DNA of 64,000 bases from Mucilaginibacter sp. cycad4 (lineage in GTDB: Bacteria; Bacteroidota; Bacteroidia; Sphingobacteriales; Sphingobacteriaceae): assembly GCF_034263275.1 (NCBI RefSeq), contig NZ_CP139559.1, positions 4,898,001 through 4,962,000 of the forward strand, written 5' to 3'. Shown piece by piece: positions 60,069 to 64,000 of the stretch (positions are counted from its first letter, which is position 1; the number at the start of each line of letters is the position of its first letter). Under the pieces are notes generated by a model. It was not told the origin of the DNA. It saw only the letters and a list, made by a program, of their open reading frames with translations, and searched no databases. The position numbers were made by a program, and so were the translations under genes.

Positions 60069-61016
60069 TTATGTATTTACAAGTGTAGTGATGTCCTGTG
60101 ATACGTTTACAATGTTAGTGTTTTTGCGATAATAGTTCTTCCACAATTTTTGAGGTAGCAAGCTTTTATCATGCACATGTTGGGGCGTTAGCAGACCGAT
60201 ACTGAAGTGTGGCCGGTGTTTGTTATACAACTCGATAGCTCTATCCAGTAATTGTTTTGCTTGTTGCTTATTCTCAGGCCGGTGATGCTTAAGATATTCT
60301 TCTTTAAGAATGCCGTTCATTCGTTCAGCAACGGCATTCTCTAATGGGTCACCGTTCTCGGTCATACTGATCTTGATGTATCTGTCCTGTAATAGCTTTA
60401 CATAGCTTTCTGTGCAATATTGCACTCCCCGGTCCGAGTGATGTATAAGTGCCTCCGGCAATTGTTCAGGCAGGTCTTTTAAAGCCATTTTCAAGGCCTG
60501 TATCGTTTCGATCGTTTCTAAGGTATCAGCCAAATGATAGCCAACTACTTTGTGCGAATAAGCGTCCGTTATCAAACTGATGTACAAATGTTCTTCTTTT
60601 ACTTTCCAGTAGGTGATATCGCTTACCCACAGTTGGTTAGGCCTGACGACCTCCAGGCTGCGTATGATATTCGGCCATCTGTTGAACCGGTGACCCGACC
60701 AGGTCGTCACATGCCGCCTGCGGCGTTTCTTTACTAACAGTCCATTAGCTGACAACAGGTCGAACAGTGCATCCCGTCCCATTTTAATGCCATGATCAAG
60801 CAAAAAAGGGTGCAGCTTTTCATAAAGCTTCCTGCCACCCATTGCCCGGTGGTCTTGGCGAATGCTGACAACCTCCTGCAATATAAGTGTATCCTCTATT
60901 CCAGATGCTTCTTGTTGCCAAAAGTGCTGATAATAGGCCTGACGGGTAATACCAAGTAACCGACATAATCGTACAAGGCTGATCCTTGTATACATGTCTT
61001 TCATCTCATGGATCAC
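60069..61016 (-). CDS. IS3-family transposase OrfB (DDE integrase)
   Basis: A 315-residue catalytic part with the HTH_21 region (RISLVRLCRLLGITRQAYYQ) and an rve integrase core: Asp133 in LWVSDITYW, Asp195 in HHSDRGVQY and Glu231 in NAVAERMNG, a DD(35)E triad. The nominal GTG start overlaps the OrfA stop (GTGA); the main product is expected to be an OrfAB fusion made by -1 frameshifting at 61034-61028. Confidence 0.95.
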   Translation of the reverse strand: MIHEMKDMYTRISLVRLCRLLGITRQAYYQHFWQQEASGIEDTLILQEVVSIRQDHRAMGGRKLYEKLHPFLLDHGIKMGRDALFDLLSANGLLVKKRRRRHVTTWSGHRFNRWPNIIRSLEVVRPNQLWVSDITYWKVKEEHLYISLITDAYSHKVVGYHLADTLETIETIQALKMALKDLPEQLPEALIHHSDRGVQYCTESYVKLLQDRYIKISMTENGDPLENAVAERMNGILKEEYLKHHRPENKQQAKQLLDRAIELYNKHRPHFSIGLLTPQHVHDKSLLPQKLWKNYYRKNTNIVNVSQDITTLVNT

Positions 61017-61414
61017 TTGGTATCCGACTTTTTTCGGATAGGAATATTAAGATCACGTTCAGCAATCTCGATCATACGCTTGTACATTTCACTGCGAAGC
61101 TGCTCATCTTCAAGCTGACGTTCGAGTTCTTTGATGCGTTGTTGTTCTTGCGACAAGGCACCTGTAGGCGGATCTTTATGGGGCTTCTTTGCGGGCAAGG
61201 ATAGTGGTTTTACTGATGACAAATATCTGTCTTTTTCCGAAACTTCTGCATAACCTAACTTCTGCATCCAACGCGTTATGCCACTATGTATCTTGATATC
61301 ATATTTCCTCAACAACGCCTTTTGACTAACACTGCCAGCCAAATACTCTTTGATAACTGAATGCTTAAATTCAAGTGAATAATGTCCTTTTCCATCAATA
61401 ATGATCTTTTCCAT
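61013..61414 (-). CDS. IS3-family transposase OrfA (DNA-binding subunit)
   Basis: A 133-residue helix-turn-helix protein (SLEFKHSVIKEYLAGSVSQK...LLRKYDIKIHSGITRWMQK) with a C-terminal leucine-zipper-like coiled coil (about 88-120, QEQQRIKELERQLEDEQLRS). Near its end the heptamer A-AAA-AAG (61034-61028) is in the correct phase for a -1 slip into OrfB. Confidence 0.93.
   Translation of the reverse strand: MEKIIIDGKGHYSLEFKHSVIKEYLAGSVSQKALLRKYDIKIHSGITRWMQKLGYAEVSEKDRYLSSVKPLSLPAKKPHKDPPTGALSQEQQRIKELERQLEDEQLRSEMYKRMIEIAERDLNIPIRKKSDTK
61028..61034 (-). other. Programmed -1 frameshift site A AAA AAG
   Basis: The OrfA codons CGA-AAA-AAG contain the slippery heptamer in the X XXY YYZ phase. 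After the slip the frame reads through GTC GGA TAC CAA into the OrfB start region without a stop. Confidence 0.8.
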
Positions 61415-61625
61415 GTAGTTTATTTTTGTGTAAACTCATTTCAGGACAAGACACTTTGCTTTCGCACTCCATAGGAGTATCCGTGTTTGTAGCCAAAGAG
61501 AACAGAAATATTGGCTCCGTAGGTGCCTCCTTAACCATAGCAGGGGCCGTGAGGTATTTATTACAGGACATAAATCTTTTGCGGTTTCATCCTAATCACG
61601 CATCTTGCAAACATATTATCAACCT

Positions 61626-62276
61626 ATGTTTGAGCAATTTTCACATTCAAATTATCATTCCATTTGTGATCAACTCGCAGCCGGCGACCCGGATTTGGCC
61701 CTGATTATCCAAAATCATGGCTATCCGCCCCTATGGTCACGGCCTAATACTTTTGAAACATTGGTGCACATCATTCTGGAGCAGCAGGTGTCCCTGGCCT
61801 CGGCATTGTCGGCTTTAAATAAGCTGAGGGAGCGGGTACAGGAAATTACCCCGGTCAGGGTTTTGTTACTTACCGACGAAGAATTTAAAGCCTGCTATTG
61901 CAGCCGCCAAAAAACAGCCTATATCAAATACCTTGCAGAAGCCATTATCAGCGGGCAAATCGATCTTGAAGCTATGGAACAAATGCCTGATGACGTTATC
62001 CGCGCTAAACTAACTGCCCTCAAAGGCATCGGTAACTGGACTACAGATGTGTACCTAATGTTTGTACTGCAGCATGCCGATGTTTTTCCTATCGGGGATC
62101 TGGCCGCGGTGAATGCGCTTAAACGGGTAAAAAATCTGCCAAAAGATATTACAAAGGAAGAGTTGTTAGCGGTGACCGAACAATGGAAACCTTACCGCAC
62201 GGTAGCGGCGATGTTGTTATGGCATTATTATTTAGCCCCCCGGCCCCCTAAAGGGGGAGTTAAAAAGAAAGGTTAA
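61626..62276 (+). CDS. AlkA-like DNA-3-methyladenine glycosylase (HhH-GPD)
   Basis: A 216-residue base-excision repair glycosylase that removes alkylated purines. HhH-GPD domain with FETLVHIILEQQVSLASA (43-60), hairpin LKGIGNWTTD (132-141) and catalytic Asp158 in FPIGDLAAV. It lacks the N-terminal TBP-like domain of E. coli AlkA. I start at ATG 61626; a TTG seven codons earlier is possible. The last residues APRPPKGGVKKKG are encoded in part by a CCCCCTAAAGGGGG repeat read in another frame. Confidence 0.9.
   Translation: MFEQFSHSNYHSICDQLAAGDPDLALIIQNHGYPPLWSRPNTFETLVHIILEQQVSLASALSALNKLRERVQEITPVRVLLLTDEEFKACYCSRQKTAYIKYLAEAIISGQIDLEAMEQMPDDVIRAKLTALKGIGNWTTDVYLMFVLQHADVFPIGDLAAVNALKRVKNLPKDITKEELLAVTEQWKPYRTVAAMLLWHYYLAPRPPKGGVKKKG
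62244..62257 (+). repeat. CCCCCTAAAGGGGG repeat copy 4 (inside the glycosylase 3' end)
   Basis: Overlaps the last codons of the glycosylase gene and encodes part of PRPPKGGV. A degenerate inverted copy lies at 62331-62344, and a terminator hairpin lies between them, as at 23266-23399. Confidence 0.85.
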
Positions 62277-62284
62277 TAAGCAAA

Positions 62285-62311
62285 AAACGCATTGGCTTTG
62301 CCAATGCGTTT
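62285..62311. terminator. Bidirectional terminator
   Basis: A 12-bp perfect stem, arms 62285-62296 (AAACGCATTGGC) and 62300-62311, loop TTT, between the convergent glycosylase and cyanophycin synthetase genes. Confidence 0.85.
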
Positions 62312-62330
62312 GCATGTATTTAGCAAAGCT

Positions 62331-62344
62331 CCCCCTTTAGGTGG
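62331..62344 (-). repeat. Degenerate inverted copy of the stop-codon repeat
   Basis: CCCCCTTTAGGTGG, nine bases downstream of the cyanophycin synthetase stop codon on the minus strand; it pairs in layout with 62244-62257. Confidence 0.6.
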
Positions 62345-62352
62345 CAGGGCTG

Positions 62353-64000
62353 TCATACATTAAACAACCCGTTTCTTTCCTGCTCCTGGTAATCCTGTAC
62401 AGTTTCAATGGCATTATCAATCACATCACTCAAAGCGGTTATGAAAGTACCGGGCTGGGCCAGGCTCATGGCGTGCTTAATGGCATCAACTTCTTTTGGT
62501 ACTACCTCAACCTTTTTATCAGGATCAACCGAGTAAATTCCTTCCTTAAGTAAACCGATAATATTTTCGGCAGTGCGGCCGCGCAGGTGTTTCTCCTGGC
62601 GCAGGATAATATAATCAAACATCTCGGCCGATAGCTTGCCCAACTCGCGGATGTCGTCGTCGCGCCTGTCGCCGGTGCCGGCTATGATACCAATTTTAAG
62701 CGGCGAATCGATATGCTTTAAAAATTCCTTGATGCCGGTATAGCCATCCGGGTTGTGGGCAAAATCTATCATGAAACGAAAATCCTTAAACTCAAAGATG
62801 TTCATACGGCCCGGCGTTTGTGATGCCGATGGGATAAAGGTTTCGAGCGAGATCTTGATGTCTTCAGTTTTAAATCCCCATAAAAAAGTAGCCAGCGTTG
62901 CTGCAAGCACATTCTCAATCATGAAGGGCACAGTACCACCAAATGTAAGCGGGATCAGGATAGTACGCTGTACGCGGATCTTCCAGTCGCCTTTTAAAAT
63001 GGTGATAAAGCCGTTTTCACAAATGGCAGCAATGCCCCCTTTTTTGCAATGCGATTTAATGATCGGGTTATTTTCATTGCGGCTAAAGTAGGCGATGTTA
63101 CATTCGGCCTTTTTGCCGATGCGTACGCAATATTCATTGTCGGCATTTAAAACTCCCCAGCCATCCTTCTTAACCGAGTTAAGCACCACGCTTTTCACGC
63201 GGGAAAGGTCTTCCAATGAGTGGATATCCGATAAGCCAAGGTGATCTTCCTGGATATTGGTAACTACACCTATATCGCAAAATCCAAAACCGAGGCCCGA
63301 GCGCAGGATGCCTCCGCGGGCGGTTTCCAATACCGCGAAATCAACTGTCGGGTCTTTTAAAATAAACTCGGAACTTACCGGACCGGTGGTATCGCCCTTC
63401 AGCATCATGTTGTTTTGTACGTAGATCCCATCTGATGTAGTAAAACCTACCCTGTGCCCGTTGTTTTTAACAATGTGCGCTATTAAGCGGGTGGTAGTGG
63501 TTTTACCGTTGGTGCCCGTAATGGCGATGATAGGGATCCGGGCCGATTTACCGGCCGGGTAAAGCATATCAATCACGTGCCCGGCTACGTTACGTGGCAG
63601 GCCCTCACTTGGCGCGATGTGCATCCTGAAGCCCGGCGCGGCATTAACTTCCAGTATCACGCCACCGGTATCGGTAAGCGGCTCGGTAAGGTTTTGCGCC
63701 ATAATGTCGATTCCGCAAATATCCAGGCCGATGATTTTGGAGATGCGTTCGCAAATAAAAATATTTTGCGGGTGTATATGATCGGTAACATCAACCGAAG
63801 TACCGCCGGTGCTAAGGTTAGCTGTCGATTTTACGTAAACCACCTCATCCTTCGCTGGTATGGTTTCCAGTGTGTAACCTTTCTTTTCCAGCAGGTCGAG
63901 CGTATCACGGTCGATAGAAATTTCGGTAAGCACATTTTCATGACCATAACCACGGCGCGGGTCGGTATTTTCCAGGTCGATCAATTCCTGGATATTCGAC
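62353..64000 (-). CDS. cphA: Cyanophycin synthetase, C-terminal part (cut by window edge)
   Basis: The visible 548 residues hold the end of the ATP-grasp domain (LIDLENTDPRRGYGHENVLT, STANLSTGGTSVDVTDHIHP, GGVILEVNAAPGFRMH) and the whole Mur-ligase-like domain (ATP loop GTNGKTTTT, TARGGILRSGLG, TNIQEDHLG, GTGDRRDDD, LSDVIDNA end). CphA polymerises aspartate and arginine into cyanophycin, a nitrogen store, without ribosomes. The frame is open through position 64000, so about one third of the gene lies outside. A cyanophycinase gene is usually adjacent and may also be outside. Confidence 0.95.
   Translation of the reverse strand, partial: SNIQELIDLENTDPRRGYGHENVLTEISIDRDTLDLLEKKGYTLETIPAKDEVVYVKSTANLSTGGTSVDVTDHIHPQNIFICERISKIIGLDICGIDIMAQNLTEPLTDTGGVILEVNAAPGFRMHIAPSEGLPRNVAGHVIDMLYPAGKSARIPIIAITGTNGKTTTTRLIAHIVKNNGHRVGFTTSDGIYVQNNMMLKGDTTGPVSSEFILKDPTVDFAVLETARGGILRSGLGFGFCDIGVVTNIQEDHLGLSDIHSLEDLSRVKSVVLNSVKKDGWGVLNADNEYCVRIGKKAECNIAYFSRNENNPIIKSHCKKGGIAAICENGFITILKGDWKIRVQRTILIPLTFGGTVPFMIENVLAATLATFLWGFKTEDIKISLETFIPSASQTPGRMNIFEFKDFRFMIDFAHNPDGYTGIKEFLKHIDSPLKIGIIAGTGDRRDDDIRELGKLSAEMFDYIILRQEKHLRGRTAENIIGLLKEGIYSVDPDKKVEVVPKEVDAIKHAMSLAQPGTFITALSDVIDNAIETVQDYQEQERNGLFNV

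Larger units (their letters stand above)
60026..61453 (-). mobile_element. IS3-family insertion sequence, intact, 1428 bp
   Basis: Imperfect terminal inverted repeats of 25 bp: the left end starts TGTCTCGTCCTAAAA and the right end, read inward, TGTCTTGTCCTGAAA; both end AGTTTACA, with four mismatches in all. It carries overlapping orfA and orfB with a -1 frameshift signal. No convincing target duplication is seen (GTT on the left, CTT on the right). Both genes are complete, so the element could be active. Confidence 0.9.
59951..61530. repeat. Palindromic repeat split by the IS3 element
   Basis: GGAGGCACCTACGGAGCCAA (59951-59970) is the perfect inverse of 61511-61530, and 60001-60016 pairs with 61466-61481 with one mismatch. 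Without the insertion sequence the two halves form a roughly 150-bp nested palindrome of the family seen at 34773-34837. Confidence 0.8.

Noticed and set aside
60020..61460. Target-site duplication of the IS3 element
   Set aside because: Flanking bases (AAGTT on the left, CTTTG on the right) do not match at 3-5 bases, so none is claimed.
61426..61704. Plus-strand frame of 92 codons at the right end of the insertion sequence
   Set aside because: It bridges the element end, the palindromic arm and the glycosylase start, so it is a chance frame.

Overview
The window looks like a chromosomal segment of a Bacteroidota member of the family Sphingobacteriaceae, most like Mucilaginibacter or Pedobacter. 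This rests on gene content and signals, not on a database search: a SusC/SusD utilisation locus with DUF3823 and GH92, DUF5687, DUF6515, DUF2911 and DUF4407 proteins, a PafA-type phosphatase, near absence of Shine-Dalgarno sites, and promoters of the TTTG / TAnnTTTG type. Most genes are ordinary chromosomal ones. The only autonomous mobile element seen is one intact IS3-family insertion sequence.

Layout. 1-3.6 kb: minus-strand di-haem peroxidase (cut by the edge), TonB-dependent receptor, ModE-type repressor and a YdeI/OmdA-like protein; a ModE-box-like palindrome sits on the receptor promoter. 3.8-5.4 kb: small NTF2-like secreted protein, SGNH hydrolase, cytidine deaminase. 5.6-11.4 kb: topoisomerase IV subunits ParE and ParC flanking an unknown secreted protein. 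11.6-17.8 kb: TPR membrane protein, groES-groEL, MscS channel, GapN-like dehydrogenase. 18-27 kb: M13 peptidase, Xre regulator, acyl-CoA dehydrogenase, thioredoxin-like lipid/periplasmic reductase, ABC exporter (ATPase + DUF5687 permease), RarA. 27.6-34.7 kb: copper-binding four-helix protein, DUF6515 protein, two degenerate thiamine-family proteins with a small unknown between them, PafA-like phosphatase, carboxylesterase. 35.3-39.2 kb: serine hydrolase, then an unknown protein-rtcB-prfH operon for RNA/ribosome repair. 39.7-44.3 kb: two tiny membrane proteins coupled to a sodium/solute symporter, DUF2911 protein, RlmI-like methyltransferase.

44.7-55.5 kb is a polysaccharide utilisation locus: SusC, SusD, DUF3823 lipoprotein, an unassigned probable glycoside hydrolase, and a GH92 alpha-mannosidase, all on the plus strand. 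Together they should bind, import and trim an alpha-mannose-containing glycan. 55.6-59.9 kb holds unknown secreted proteins, an SPFH protein, a rhodanese pair and a DUF4407 protein. 60.0-61.5 kb is the IS3 element, sitting in the loop of a palindromic repeat. The window ends with an AlkA-like DNA glycosylase and the C-terminal part of a cyanophycin synthetase.

The intergenic space is unusually rich in palindromic repeats: at least eight families, some of which occur directly at stop codons (one even supplies the stop codon and the last residues of two convergent genes), some nested 100-300 bp inverted structures resembling non-autonomous elements. I saw no tRNA, rRNA, CRISPR array or prophage. 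The most promising leads are the ModE box-TonB receptor link, the unknown partner of RtcB-PrfH, the unassigned hydrolase of the mannan locus, and the stop-codon-associated repeat family.
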